From Paraspadella gotoi (taxonomy: Eukaryota > Chaetognatha), in NCBI GenBank assembly GCA_051294375.1, contig CM119263.1, positions 27,757,951 through 27,821,950 on the forward strand: DNA of 64,000 nt, read 5' to 3'. Below, in pieces: positions 22,614 through 36,277 of the stretch. The first letter of the stretch is position 1, and each line of letters opens with the position of its first letter. The notes under the pieces are model-generated. The model searched no databases and was not told the origin of the DNA. It saw nothing but the letters and a program-made list of their open reading frames with translations. Both the position numbers and the translations under genes were made by a program.

Positions 22614-24815
22614 CGTATTAATAATAATACGAAAATTTAGAAATTAAACGTGAATTTTTTATATATCAATGTTCTTTAGTTCATGATTAACTATTCATAT
22701 TTTGCTCTGTAGCTTATTGGACGGGAATTGATGAGTTAAGACCTCCATCACAGACTCTTTCACAGTCTAGTTTATTCACTACTAAAATACCTGATTTCCC
22801 TATAAACCGTAAACTTTAGTCTTTAATCTTTAATCTTTAATCTCGTTAAGCTTTGACCTTTCAACATGAAATCTTCTTGAAGTTCTAGCTGGCTTTAGAC
22901 TTACTTGCAACTCGTGTGCTCTAAATAATACTTTACCCCGCCACTCCCACTAAATAAATTTTATCGTCCCAAAAAAGTAAATCCCGAAAAATCTCTAAAG
23001 ATTCGATTCTCGAATTTTGAAAACTCTGGGGAGGGGAATTCCGAGAAATCTCGTCGGGGATTCCATTCGAAAAGACGAATCGGAATTTGATTCCATCAAG
23101 TTTGAAAGAAAAGGAAAATGGATGAGTCGTTTGGAGAAACGACGATCTCCAACAGACTCTCTTTTTTTTTAAAAACTCGTTATTATTTTAGAACATATGA
23201 GAAATTGATTGTGGTCGATCGAAATTAATTTTTATCGGACGTCACGAGTTATGGTTTGTGAATTAAGTTACGAGTTTTAATTGAAAATCGCCATTAATTG
23301 ACTAAAATGCGCGCGGAAAAACCTCACCCTTCCTCACGTATCTCCTTACTCTATCCTTTCTTTCTGCTATCTTCAACTAAATCTATACTTTTGTACTTTC
23401 TCTCTCATTAATCTAAATTGCATTATGGAAAATTTTTGACTTTTTATAAATTTTCACAACACAACAGTTGAAAAAAAAAAATCAAAATAAATTGATAGGA
23501 AAATTATCTTCAATGACAATGCACACGTGTGGGTACATAGGATACAATGGTGAGAGAGAGGGGAAAGGGTAGAGAGGAATAAGATTCTCTTTTTTTTCTC
23601 CTCTTAGAATTCGGCGTACACGTAGAGATGCTCTTTATTATGTTTGAGTAAGAAAGAGAGAGAGAAAGAGCGGAAGATATGAGAGAAGAGAGAAGAGAAG
23701 AGAGAGAAATGAGAGAGAGAGAGACGAGAGAGAGAGGATGGAGAGAGATGATGAGATCGAGAGGGAGCACTCTAGAACTTGACGAGAGATGATGACGGAG
23801 AGAATGAGAATCGATTTCTTGGAGCTACCGCGGGAATTTTCAAAAGAAAAAAAAAAAAGTGGGTTATTCTCGTTTCCGATATCGATCCGGTGACTTCTTC
23901 ACAATAGGTCAATAACAATAACAACAAAGACGACGACGACGACGACGACGACGACGATAATTTTCCTCTTTAGTCAGATTTTTCGACAATAAAATTGTCG
24001 TCGTTTGTCGATAATAAAGGAGAACGACCGTGATCTTTTTTTATTATCACAAAATTAATATTTTCAAGGTAATTTATTAATGTACCGATGCAATTAATCA
24101 TTTATTGACTATGTTTTTCACATTACAATGTTCTAATGCTTTTTGTTCTTTTCTCGGTCTGCCCCCGTTTATTAAAAAAAAAAGAATATATCGTGGTTTT
24201 GATTTTAAATTAAAGATGGCGTCGATAAATTCATCGTCTTTTCAGTCGTCGTCGTCGTCGTTGTTCATCGTTTTTTTTTCGTCGTTTCGCAAAACGTTTG
24301 AATATATTATGCGTCGTTCCTTCGATTAGCAGCCTTCGCTTGCTTATTGCGTTATCATCTTGTTGCTTGCTAATGGCATTCCCACACTGATTACAAATTG
24401 CCTCCGTCCTTCTTTTTTTTTGCCTCCAAACGGCTGCATTTAACTTTATTTTTTTGTAATCTCTTCGCGTCATATTTTCACGAAACGCAAAAAACAAAAA
24501 ACAAAAACAAAAAAAGAAAAGAATACGACTAAAACACACTCATATTTCACCAACGAAATAAGAGCTATTGAAATGATAGATCTTAATGTGACGTTTTAAT
24601 AAACAACTTGTACGCATTAAATGGTTAAAGACCTCGCTCCTATATTTTTCAAGACTTGACAAAGTGCGGAGACTCCGATGACAAATCTAAGAAAATGTCG
24701 AGAATTTCTTGGAAACTAATTTTTTATTGCATTGTGAATATTCAGACTTTTTCGTTGTGTTTCGAATTAAGTTTTACAACAACGATGAGTTTTATTTGTA
24801 ATATATATAATAATT

Positions 24816-24867
<52 letters not shown>

Positions 24868-24902
24868 TTTAAGTTGCCTCTGCTTTCAGACTTATTTTAC
24901 AA

Positions 24903-25106
24903 ATGGCGACGATCGACGTTTCAAAAGTTGTTTATTTATCGAAGTTAAAAACAGTCGATGACATAAAATATTTCCAAATACAAACGTTATCTAAAATAAC
25001 CCAGATTGCCTCGGCCAACCCTTTTCACTCTTTCTTCAATTATCCGTCGTCGCGACTCCCGATTGCGAATTTGGGAAAACTTGAACTAAGATATTTTCAT
25101 TCCTAA
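24903..25106 (+). CDS. Hypothetical small ORF (67 codons)
   Basis: An ATG-initiated frame of ordinary composition, not built from a simple repeat. It begins MATIDVSKVVYLSKLKTVDD and ends RYFHS at a TAA eight bases before the target duplication of the hAT-like element. I recognise no domain. There is an AAT tract about 40 bp upstream and no evident promoter or splice context. It may be chance, a UTR reading or part of a larger exon. Confidence is low because a 67-codon frame is not rare at this scale. Confidence 0.15.
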   Translation: MATIDVSKVVYLSKLKTVDDIKYFQIQTLSKITQIASANPFHSFFNYPSSRLPIANLGKLELRYFHS

Positions 25107-25114
25107 TCGTCGGA

Positions 25115-25748
25115 TTGAGCAGTAAGGCGTAGTGAAAAGTTACATACGAAAATTTCTAAAGTCAATTATGAACAACATACCATCATGTGCAACATTAATT
25201 TGTAAAAAAATTAATTTTATGTTTTTTAATTTTCCGCAGTAGGCTATATTATATATAGTACTATACTTATTAAAATCGAAATATTTCAAAATAGGCTTTT
25301 CTTAATTTTGATTGCAGATTTGAATTCCTCATCAATAAGTTGATAAAAGAAAAATATAAATCATTTTTAAAAATTCTATCATTAAGTGGGTTAAAAATTA
25401 AAAAAACTATATTTAATATATAAAAAGTTAATTTTTCAGCTTAAAATATAGCTTTTTCTAATTTTTGACCCACTTAATGAAGGAATTTTAAAAAAGAATT
25501 AATATTTCTTTCTAATCAACTTTTATGACGAATCCAAATCTGCAAAAAATCTTAGAAAAAACTGTTTTGAATTATTAACATTTATTGGTTTTAATACTAG
25601 TATAAATATGGCCTACTGCGTAAATGTAAAATTTATTATAAATTTTTTATTACATAAATGTTCATTAATAATAATGTTGTTCGTTCCTCATTTTTAGAAT
25701 TTTAATTTAAATTAAATTTAGAAAATTTTACTACGCCTTATTGAGCAG
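25115..25748. mobile_element. hAT-like MITE with long inverted repeats and 8 bp target duplication
   Basis: The element (25123-25740) begins TAAGGCGTAGTGAAAAG and ends, inverted, TAAGGCGTAGTAAAATT. Both sides carry the identical 8 bp TTGAGCAG (25115-25122 and 25741-25748). The two halves pair almost over their whole length with about 25% mismatch; CGCAGTAGGC, GCAGATTTG and TCATTAAGTGGGT words occur in both. About 30 bp of AT-rich loop separates them near 25430. An 8 bp duplication is the mark of hAT-superfamily insertion. No transposase is encoded. Confidence 0.85.
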
Positions 25749-26401
25749 TCTTCCCCGACGGCGACGCTCGACACCGCCGATGCAAACAATAATAATAATA
25801 TATAATAATAATAATAATATAATAATAATTAATAATAATAATAATAATAATAACAATAATAATAAATATATTGGTGCTTTTTGGTTTATTTAAATTCCTT
25901 CGGTACGTGTTACATTAGTAATTAAAAAAATTAAGATTTTTTGTCAAATTTAACTAATTAAATGAAGACTGATGCCTAAAAAAGTATTCCCACGGTTGCT
26001 AAATTTTTGAGCCTTTCTTTAACCGCCATTTTTCATCATAAGTTTTCTCTTTTTTTTTTAAGTCTGCGAACAAATTTTTTTTTTCCAAATAATTTATAAA
26101 GAAAAATTTCCTTCGACGAGGGAAAAGAATGACGTCGCTGCTTTTTTGCTCTTCTGTTTATTTGACATAATGTACATAGAAAATATATTGTTTTTCTTTT
26201 TATTTTCTTCTACCTTCACCATTTTTAAAAATTTATTTATAATATGAAAATTTGCAAAATTATTTGTTTCACTATTTTCTATTTTTCTATTTCTTGAATG
26301 TTTTAGTCTTTAATCTATATTATTAAAAAGATCGCCCATTGAGCGGCTCACTGGAGTAACCCTGCAAAATCTGGTCAGATCATAGACCTTCCTCTGTTTC
26401 C

Positions 26402-26458
<57 letters not shown>

Positions 26459-26611
26459 AGCTATTGTGTTACTTCATCGACTTTTTATCCTTTCGTTGGT
26501 CGACGAGCAAATTAGCTTCTGGAATAGTAAAGAAGCAAATGAAGTAATTATTCCGGTTTAATGAATAATCCTGAATCATCATTCATTTCCTGTCAAAGGG
26601 GAAAGAGAGAG

Positions 26612-26652
<41 letters not shown>

Positions 26653-27002
26653 GAGAGAGAGGAAAAGAGAGAGTCAGAAGTGGAGAAGAAAAGTAAATTG
26701 AGAGATCAGAGCCAGCGACAGTAAAGAATGGTGAAAGAAAAGTGAAAATTGAGATGAGAGAGAAAGACAAAATATAGAAACAAAGTGTTTTAAAGGTTTA
26801 ACGTCTTGAGGTTAAAAAGGGGAACATACAACATTATTTAAAAAATTTTAAGAGATGGTTTAGCAAAGCAATTTTATCCTAAAATATAGGATGGAAACTA
26901 TGATGGCATCATTGACAAAGATAGAAAAAGAAAACAGAAAAAATTAAAAACAAAAAAGTTCATAAAAAAATTGAATGTAGTACAAAAAGATAAAAGAGAA
27001 AA

Positions 27003-27074
<72 letters not shown>

Positions 27075-27225
27075 CCGATAAAAAAAGTGAGCTGAGATGT
27101 AGAATGGATGAAGGCAAAAAAGGAACTGGAGTCTGAGAGGTTTTTGAAGGTATAATTTGTTTTGTATCAGAAAGAAAAAAAAGAGAAAAGATAGGAGGGA
27201 GAAAAAGGAGGAATCAGAAAAAAAT

Positions 27226-27312
<87 letters not shown>

Positions 27313-28182
27313 GAGCTCTAAAAAGACAGAGAGCGAGCACCTCCTTTGGACTTTTCTTTTTTCCTCCAGCAAAATTTGTTCCTAAGTGGAGAAAGATCAA
27401 TAGAGGAGCTCATGTCTGCCCGTTCGCCTTTTTTTTTCGGTCAGTCCGTCAGTCCGTTATTTCTTTCGTCCGTCGATTCCTTCGTGAGTTTTTTCTTTTT
27501 CCTCATTTCAAACCTCGAGTCCATTCGTCGGTCAGTCCGTTCATCTCCATATTTCTTTGAAAATTCTGTCAGTCCTTTGGGCTCATATTTTTTTCCAATC
27601 GGTCAATCCCTTTGTCCCTCGGTCCTTCTTCAAGTCCGTACCGTCAAACGATCTCTCATTTTCACCTCACGGTGTCGCCGGTGACCTTTCGAGTCTTGAC
27701 GTGAGTGGGAAGAGATGGGGGGACAAAGGGGGGAAGTAATAGTGGGTTGGGGGTTGGACAAAGAGGATGAGAGAAAATTGGTTCGTTGGGAAAGGTCCCA
27801 TAAATGAGAACTTTTTTTATCCTATCTCAATTATATCTATTTTTTTTAGTTTTAATTTTAACTTTTAATTTTAATTTTTTTCCTATTTTACTTGTTTTTT
27901 AATTTTTTTAAAAAATTTTAAAATTTTTCTGTTTTTCCTTTCCTTTTCTCGAATGTTTATTGTTTATTTCCTTTTCTTTTCTTTCCTTTTAATGACTTTT
28001 TTCTCTCCTTTCCTTTCTTTTTCTTTTTTTAATCTCCACATTTTTCTTTATCTTTAAAAATACTTCGTAAATTCTACGAATTTTTCTTCTCCGAATTTTC
28101 AACGGTGTCCTTTGGGAAACCCTTACCCTCGAATCCACCGTCGAGAGAGAGAGGGAGAAGAGAGAGAGAGAGCAGAGGAGAG

Positions 28183-28278
<96 letters not shown>

Positions 28279-29599
28279 AAGAGACATTATCTGACACAAA
28301 ACGTTAGTGAAGAGAGAGTCTTTGCCAAAAACGGATTAAATCTAAGTCTTCGCTCCGAAGCCTCTTCGCTCCGTTGACGAGAGTCTTTCTTCGTTTCGAG
28401 AATTTTTCGACGTCGACGTCTGCGGGTGGAGGAAGTTATTGACGGCGGTGGCGGCCGTTGCGATGGTGGCAGCGCTGGCGGCGGTGGCGGCGCTGGCGGC
28501 GGTGGTGCCGTTGGAACATGGTGACACAATCCTCCAGACAATTTTGAACAAAGAAGTTCGATACAAAATGATCTTATCGGCTTTTGTACCTAAAAAAACA
28601 TCCATATAATCCGATTCAACGATTTATTCTACCTTTGACGTCTTTAAGATGTAAACCATATATAACCATATTTATAAGCTTTTATTAATACAGATATTAA
28701 AGTTATTTTACTCCTCTTTCAGACAACCACCATTTTTTCCCTTTTTTTTTTGGCTTTCCGAGGTATTTGAAATCTTTAAGCACTATTACTGATTAATTTA
28801 GTATTAACTTTGAAGAAAAAGTGGCGTTGGTAGCGAAGTCAGCATCGGTAGCGGTTGACTGTTGGAAACCAGACCTTTTTCTTCTCCCGTCGAAATTGCG
28901 AATCTCCCTCCTCAAATAAAATTCAAGAGGGAAACGAAAAAAAAAGTAATACCCAATTTCAAAGAAACTTTTTTTTTCATTCCTTCAGTTACTTTTATTC
29001 CACGGATTACAAAGATTCCTTCCCAGACGAAAATAAAAAAAAAACATGAAGCTTTCTATCGTTCAATCAATGGCGGGGTTTTCTCATTCTTCTTTTTGTC
29101 ATGAATAAATATATGAATAAATTTATGAATAAATATTTTTTTTTAAAAATTTCCTTTTTCTATCTTATTCCACTTATTCTTTCTCCGTTTTGCCTCTCTC
29201 ATACACAAGCTCTGATTCATACAATAAAACCTTTTTCAGTAATATTTCTTTTTTTATATATATATACAGACAGAGAGACAGACAGACCAAAGAGCGGCTT
29301 AATGACTCGCAGTTCACAGAATACATTTCCTTCCCTCCATCCGAACGTCCGTCAGTCTGCCTCACCCACTCCCTCCAGAGTTGAAGTTAAAATCTTAAAA
29401 TCTTTCTTCCGCAAATAAAAACAGATGTTCGCTTGGGAAAGGAGATATTTTTTTCGATGAACTGACAACCGGGATTCCTTTGGTTTTTTTTAGTCGGATC
29501 TGCTTATCAGCAGATTCTGACTCTATAATTCACTTTGTCGGTCCGTCGGTCCGCCCCCTCAATCTTGTCAGAACATCTTATTTTGATAAATTATGTAAA

Positions 29600-29665
29600 A
29601 AAAAACGATGTCTGTCCGTCCATCCGTCCGTCCATCTGTCTGTCTGTCTGTCCGTCCGTCCATCC
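29600..29665 (+). repeat. TCCG/TCTG tetranucleotide tract
   Basis: Interrupted GTCCGTCCATCCGTCC and CTGTCTGTCTG units, about 60 bp. Similar GTCCGTC-rich DNA is in both arms of the first inverted repeat. Confidence 0.8.
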
Positions 29666-29671
29666 CACCTT

Positions 29672-29962
29672 AGCAAAAAACTCCAATTACTCATGATTGG
29701 TTAGATGGATTGGAATGAAATTTTGTCTGGGGTTAGGAAAGTGTATGATTGAGCTTGATATGAAGTTTCGATGGAATCGTTTGAGTGGAAAAGAGTTTAC
29801 ATGGGAAAAAATATATTTCACTATTTAAAAACAATTACTTATGAGTGGATGGGACGATTGACTTGAAATTTTGTATGTGGGTAGGAAAGTGTGTGGTTAA
29901 GCAGGAAATCAAGTTTCGATGGAATCGCGCGAGTGGAAATAAGTTAAAATGGAAAGAACAAA
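29672..29962 (+). repeat. Tandem duplication, about 155 bp unit, two copies
   Basis: CAATTACTCATGATTGG... and CAATTACTTATGAGTGG... start the copies near 29681 and 29831. Both contain TTGAAATTTTGT-like, GGTAGGAAAGTGTGTGG-like and AAGTTTCGATGGAATCG words. Identity is roughly 75-80%. It follows directly on the TCCG tract. Confidence 0.7.
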
Positions 29963-30962
29963 AAAACTGTTTGATTATGCTTTTTTTTCTTTTTAAATTA
30001 AATGTTAATGCAAGATGTATTAATTAATCAAATACTTAATCAGTTAATTAATCAATTAGTTAATTACTCAATCAATAATTAATTATTCAGTCAATTAATA
30101 AATCAATTAATTATTAAATCAATCTATTATTTATCTATTAATTAATTATTTAATCAATCAATCAATCAAGTCAATCGTTATCAACATTATTGTCGTTGTA
30201 GCCATCATCGTCGTCGTTTCTTTTGTCGTGGTCAGTGACGAAAATACCTAAAAAAACATTTTGGATCAAATTAATTAATTATCAATTAATTAATAAATTT
30301 ATTAATTAATTACCGCTAATGATCGTGGGCAGATCCGATCCGATCCGATCAAACTTGTTTTCAATCGAACGACTTTTTAATGACAAAAAGCTTTAACGTT
30401 GGAAGGTGTAACGACGTTGTGAGAATAGTAACCGTAACCGTAACCATCCAGGTTACATGACCATGTTACATTCATACTATTCTATGATGGCTCGTGTGAA
30501 CGTGATGTATTTTCTCGTTCACTCTATTGGGGACTGTTACTGCCTTGGAAAGCCTTGCTCTTGGAAATAGTATCAAAATGTTTGGAATAATAGGCAAAAC
30601 TATCACGATTCCTTTGTGATGGTAGTAATCGGAATAATCTCGGCCCAGATTTTAGAAAAAAATTCGGATGAGTATGTACTTGACAGAAGTTCACTTTATT
30701 GTCTTAATCCCTTTAAAAGGTTCAACTGTTTCATGGCTTCGGTATCTTTTCACGATTTAATACCTAAGAGGCCAATGGTGTCCTTCAACGACTCAGTATC
30801 TTCGTGGCGCTGGGGTCCTTCATCAATTTAATTGCTTGGCGAATCGGTCGCCATTCTCAGCCTTGGAGAAGTTGATGAGCATTCCTTTGCTTTTTGATTT
30901 ATTGAGATGTTTTTTCTGCCAACGCAGCTTGAGTCTCTCTCTCTCTCTCTCACTCTCGTCCT

Positions 30963-30993
<31 letters not shown>

Positions 30994-31059
30994 ACAGATT
31001 TTATATGGCAAAAAAATAGTGACTGAGTGTGTGTGTGTGTGGGAGAGAAGAGAGAAGAG

Positions 31060-31108
<49 letters not shown>

Positions 31109-31730
31109 AGAGAGAAAGAGAGAGAGAGAGAATTCATCTTCGCGTCAATTTTGGAAATCCTGCCTATATTTTTTTCCCTGCGAATCGAGTCTAGTAAAAA
31201 TCCCCAATTTTGCGGAGAAAGAGAGCAAAGCTTTGGAAAGCTGACGAGCTGGCTGGTTTTTCGATGGTGAATTTTAGTAGTATCGTTGGTTTGCGATTTT
31301 TTGTTTATTTTTTGTGTCTTTTAATAGACTGTAAAGAACCACCGGAAAGAAAAATAAAAGACAGAAATAATTAAATTTCATTAGAATTTCCATCAACAAG
31401 CAATTCAAGGACAAAAAAAAAAAAAAAAGAACACCTAATCGGCTGAATACTGAATTCCAATTGAGCCGATTGTCGCGAACCAAATTTCCGATAAAAACGA
31501 GATAAGAATTACGATCGCCAAATTGTGTTTAGCCCAAGACTTCCTGCCGCTTTCTCGCCTTCACGCAATCTTTTTCACATTTAGCTTAATATAAAACTCG
31601 TCAAATAAAAAGTGATAAAAAAAAGCGCCGGGTTGGCCACAATGTCCAGTGGCCAGAGACCACGCCCATTTACTCAATTCCCCATCGCATGGGGGAATCA
31701 TCAACCGTAATGTCCACAAAGGCACATCCT

Positions 31731-31744
31731 GTCTCCATGGCAAC
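31731..31744 (+). promoter_or_regulatory. X-box-like RFX site
   Basis: GTCTCCATGGCAAC fits the imperfect inverted repeat (two half-sites around AT) bound by RFX factors, which control ciliary genes in animals. It stands alone; no promoter or gene is evident beside it, so function is unproven. Confidence 0.3.
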
Positions 31745-32718
31745 GACTTGAGCATAATTGTCAGTTTACTGCCTTTCAGTTTTGCATCGATGCGCAGCCA
31801 AATGAAAGGAAGCGACTCTATGGTTCGGGCAAACTGCAAACGATTTCAACGTTTTGTTCTTTTTCAATCTTTACGAAAAGATTTTCATATAAATCTATAT
31901 AATTTTATATACATTTCTTAAGCAGTGAAATAAAAACAAATGTTATAATTCTTATCTTAATCAATATAATAGATACTTTATCTTCTCATTAATTAAAAAA
32001 AATCCTTGACGTTTATATTTCTACATTATAACAACTCCGTGTAAAGTCAAGACGCCGCTTCTGTCAAAAACAATTGTTTGGCTTCTAACATCAATGTCAT
32101 TCCTTTTTTTCATCTGCTCTTTTTTCATTAATCTAAAAACTGTGTGAATTAACAGTTACTAAATTTTTGTATCTCTTAATGTGTAACTCCACTCCGAACC
32201 CGAACAGCCTCTATTGCTTACGTAACACCCTTCAGAACTCCGTCACCCCGATTTGCTCCTACGCCCTCTTTCAACCTTTTCCTCTCCCCCGCCCTCCCCC
32301 GGATTCCACTCCTCCCGGATGTAATGGTTTTCCGGATCTGCTTGGTCGCTGATCGAGAATCTCGCCGCATGAATTTCTAATTATTTCTTCTTTTTTTTTT
32401 CAGCGGTGGTTTTTTTTTGTTTTGTTTGTTTGTTTGTTTGCTGTAGATTCCATTTGAAAGACATTTGGAACATGTACATAGGTCAGAAAATTAAATTAAG
32501 ATGTGACAAAAAATTAAAATATTCATTTAAAAAAAATGTTTTATTTTGATATTTTATAATTCTTGAATAGATTTATAGCGGAAATGATATTTACAAATTA
32601 AATAATATAATTCCTGTGAAGTAATCCAGTTCGTGATTGGTCGTTTTGAGTCTTTTTCGAACGTCGTCTTTTTCATCATTTCTCGCGATGGAGACCCCGA
32701 TGAAAACAGTGGAGAAAG

Positions 32719-32787
<69 letters not shown>

Positions 32788-32908
32788 AAACGAAAGTAAA
32801 CATCAGTATAAAGAAGACGGAAGGCAAAACCGTCGGTCGCCGCTCACCTCGGCGGTTAAATCTAAAAAATTTCGCTCTTTATAGCTCTCGTAGAAATCCT
32901 TTTATGAC

Positions 32909-32968
<60 letters not shown>

Positions 32969-33263
32969 TTCACCCTTGGCTTTTATTCTTGAGTTGGGAA
33001 ATCTGTGGCGTCGCGGCAGAAACGGTCGGGGAGCTCGTATAAAGAGGACATGCGTGGCGAACAAAAACAAATTCCGTGGAGGAGAAGAAGGAGAGGAAAG
33101 AATAAAAAGAAAAGAAGGAGACGAAAAAGAAGATATAAAATATAAAAGAAAAAGAAAAAGAGTAACAAAATGAGGGGGAGGACAAGAATGAAAAAAGTTT
33201 TGAGGGAAACTAGAGAAGCTTTCTCTCCGGACAGTGAACCCATGCGCCCGGATCTAGGGGCTG

Positions 33264-33374
<111 letters not shown>

Positions 33375-33412
33375 CGAATGAATAGTTTTGTCTCCACCAT
33401 GTTGTTTCTGCG

Positions 33413-33427
33413 ACCACAAGGGGGCGC
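33413..33427 (+). promoter_or_regulatory. CTCF-like motif
   Basis: ACCACAAGGGGGCGC differs by one base from the common CTCF core (CCACCAGGGGGCGC). It lies about 40 bp after a 105 bp AG tract and 60 bp before a YY1-like word. CTCF organises chromatin loops and insulators in bilaterians. No binding evidence is available from sequence alone. Confidence 0.4.
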
Positions 33428-33485
33428 GTTAGCATCTCGTCAACTGCGACGTCGTAATCTCGATTCTCGGAAGGAAAAAAAATCC

Positions 33486-33497
33486 AAGATGGCGCCG
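33486..33497 (+). promoter_or_regulatory. YY1-like motif
   Basis: TCCAAGATGGCGCC contains the CAAGATGGCG core of YY1 sites, often found at start regions of housekeeping genes. The ATG inside it opens only a seven-codon frame. CpG-rich DNA (33420-33560) surrounds it. Confidence 0.35.
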
Positions 33498-34750
33498 ACG
33501 TGGGTTTGAAAAGGGGGTGAAAGGAGAGGGGGAGTCGGGCGGAAAAAAGCGCCGGAAGGCTCTGCGTTTTCACGATTGTTCTTCGGAAGAAGCGGGAAAA
33601 GACAAAAGTATAAACACCGGAAAAAATGGATAAAAAAGGAACAAAAAAAATAAAGAAGATAAAACCATAAAATGAGGTGAGAAATATGGCCTCTTCTTCG
33701 GCGGAGGATGGAGACCGACATTTTTTTAAGATTTTTTTCTTTGTTTTGTTTCTTTGTCGCCGAAAGTGATTATTTACCTCCGAAATAAGTCTAATAATTT
33801 TTTTTTGTGAAGAGATATTATTTTTCCAGGATTAATTTATATTTCTTTTTTTTTATCTTGACTTCATTTTAGATTAAAATTTTTTTTTATCTAATAGAAT
33901 GATATTAAAACAACGTTAAATCAAACCCTCGATACCAAAAAAAGTATGGTCACAAATCTCCGTAGCGAAGAGACGCTTTCCATTGTCTTCTGCCTTTTTT
34001 TCTTTCTTTTTCTCCTTCGCTTTGTCGTCTTCTTTTTAATCTTCATCTTACAAGATTCTTCTTGCACAACATTCCCTTTGTCTTATCTCATTTAATTCCA
34101 TATATTTCCTTTCGTCCTCCTTTCTCCTTAACTTGTATCCATCCCAATTTCCAAACGTTTTCCATTCCTAAATCCTAAACTATTTTTCCCCACACTCCAC
34201 CAATTCTGCCTCCCTTCCGTCTCTTCCTCCTTTCCTCCCTCTTCACCCCTTCCTACCTCCCTTCCTCCTTCCCTCTTCTTTCTCCTCTCCCTCCCCCTTC
34301 TCTTCCCCACGCCTCGTGTTTTTAATGACGTCACGTGATCGGGTTGGAATCGCCAATAACTCTGATGGAAGAACCGAAGATATTTGGTTGATGGAAAAGA
34401 AGAAATGGAAAGAATAATAAAGAGACTTATTGCGGACTTTCTTCTTTTACCTGATGGTCGAGAGGGAAAGAGAAACCAATGACTTGACACGCGTTGACAA
34501 TTTCTTTTTCTGATGGAAACGTGAAGAATGAGAAGATGAAGATGAGCTAAAGTAATCATAATATTAAATCGAACAGACAGTAGAGACAGTAGAGATTTTA
34601 TATAATAAAAGAACTGTTGAGCTACTCAACGTGATTGAATATAAAATCCGAAAAAGATTCATTGTAATAAAAGATTTATGTTCATCATTTGAAGACGTAT
34701 GTGGAAAATGATAAATTCAGTGGAAACGCGCTCATCTTTGAGCACAGAGA

Positions 34751-34861
<111 letters not shown>

Positions 34862-35592
34862 GTATGTATCTGATTTGGTACTATCTCATTTCTTTCAGTA
34901 ACACGCTTCTGCTCTGAAATTATTCATTGCCATAAATGACTAAAAAATTCGATAATTCACGGAATGTCACTGAAATCTCTTTTCACCATATTTGTGGTTG
35001 TTATCCCTTTCAACGGAAGCCCAAACCAAAAAGGGGCCGAGTCTCGCAAACCGATTCACGGTTCACAAGTTTGTGAGTCCCTTGGGCTTCGCACTTTTCA
35101 GGTTCGTTTACAATTCATAATTCTTGGATGAAAATGAGGAGGAGGAGAAGGAGGAGGAGGAGGAAGATGAGGAAGATGATGAGGAAGATGAATTATATTA
35201 AAAAAAAAAGAGCATTATATATGTGTTTTATTCGTTTACAACAATTAGTTGAAACAGTACATTCAAAAGGGCATACAGCATTACAGATAAACGCATAAAT
35301 TGTACAGTTTACAATTCAACAAAATATAAATATTTAAATTAACAGAACGAAAAAAAAAGAAAAAAAAAATCAATAATAAGCTGACAAGATTTTTAGAATA
35401 TTGTTTCTAGAGGAAAAAAGCTTGGATTCAAAGTTTTTTGATCTACAAGCAAAAATTTTATAGATATCATTATATCCAAATGAGGACCTTAATGATCGTA
35501 ATTATAAAGAGTTGGATTAGAATGAAGTAGTTTGGAGAATAAGAGGATTTAAAAATAAAGATAAAGTTCAATTTTGTTTTTAGAATCGAAAA

Positions 35593-35660
35593 AACGGGCA
35601 AGATAGCTTATTTATTAAATGAATAGATAATTTTTATATTGGTTGTACCATTTTCATAAG
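35593..35660 (+). repeat. GGGCAAGATAGC dispersed repeat, copy 3
   Basis: CGGGCAAGATAGCTTATTTA, then AATGAATAGATAATTTTT and TTGGTTGTACCA, parallel to copy 1 at 10795 for about 60 bp. Confidence 0.6.
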
Positions 35661-35719
35661 TGAATATAAGCTGTCGTATCACTGGAAGAGCTCTCACTTA
35701 ACTGCGTGCGCGCTATAAT

Positions 35720-35935
35720 AGGATGTCCGTTTCAAACTGGCGTGACAAAAATTCATCGCATTGTGGGGATATTTCACGCGACGTTTCCCACAACCCATTG
35801 CGCATCATGCGTTGAGGGACGTGACAAAACGCTTAAATCCTGTCGCGCTACGTGACACAACGTCGGTATCTTCTTCGTGCGACGATACGAAACGCGTAAC
35901 AGCGCGACAGGCGACGCAGCGGAGCATGATCACGA
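35720..35935. other. CpG-rich block
   Basis: Dense CpG in AT-rich surroundings with repeated CGTGAC, GCGCGAC and ACGCG words. A frame is open on each strand for about 70 codons with no recognisable domain. It could be an unannotated promoter or a degenerate GC-rich repeat. Confidence 0.3.
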
Positions 35936-36169
35936 AAGAAATCAGTAAACAGATAAAATACAAATATGATGTAACAACATTTGGAAGAAGAGCTTTGTGA
36001 TAAAAAAAAGTGAAATTTTTTTTCTTCAAGAAATCAGTTTTTCTTTTGTGTAAAGTTTTTTTAATTTCCTTTTATTTTTAAACTTCGACCTTGAATTAAT
36101 TTCGGTATCAGATTTTTTCCCCCCTGAATTAAAAAAAAAAATTTCCTTGAAAATGGGAGAAATCGGAAA

Positions 36170-36277
<108 letters not shown>

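Noticed and set aside
28287-28541. Proline-rich minus-strand ORF
   Set aside because: It is the reverse reading of a GGCGGT repeat block and is followed by arginine runs from GTC tracts.
31561-31839. Overlapping 90-codon frames on both strands of ordinary composition
   Set aside because: No domain was recognised and both strands are equally open; kept only as the context of the X-box-like motif.
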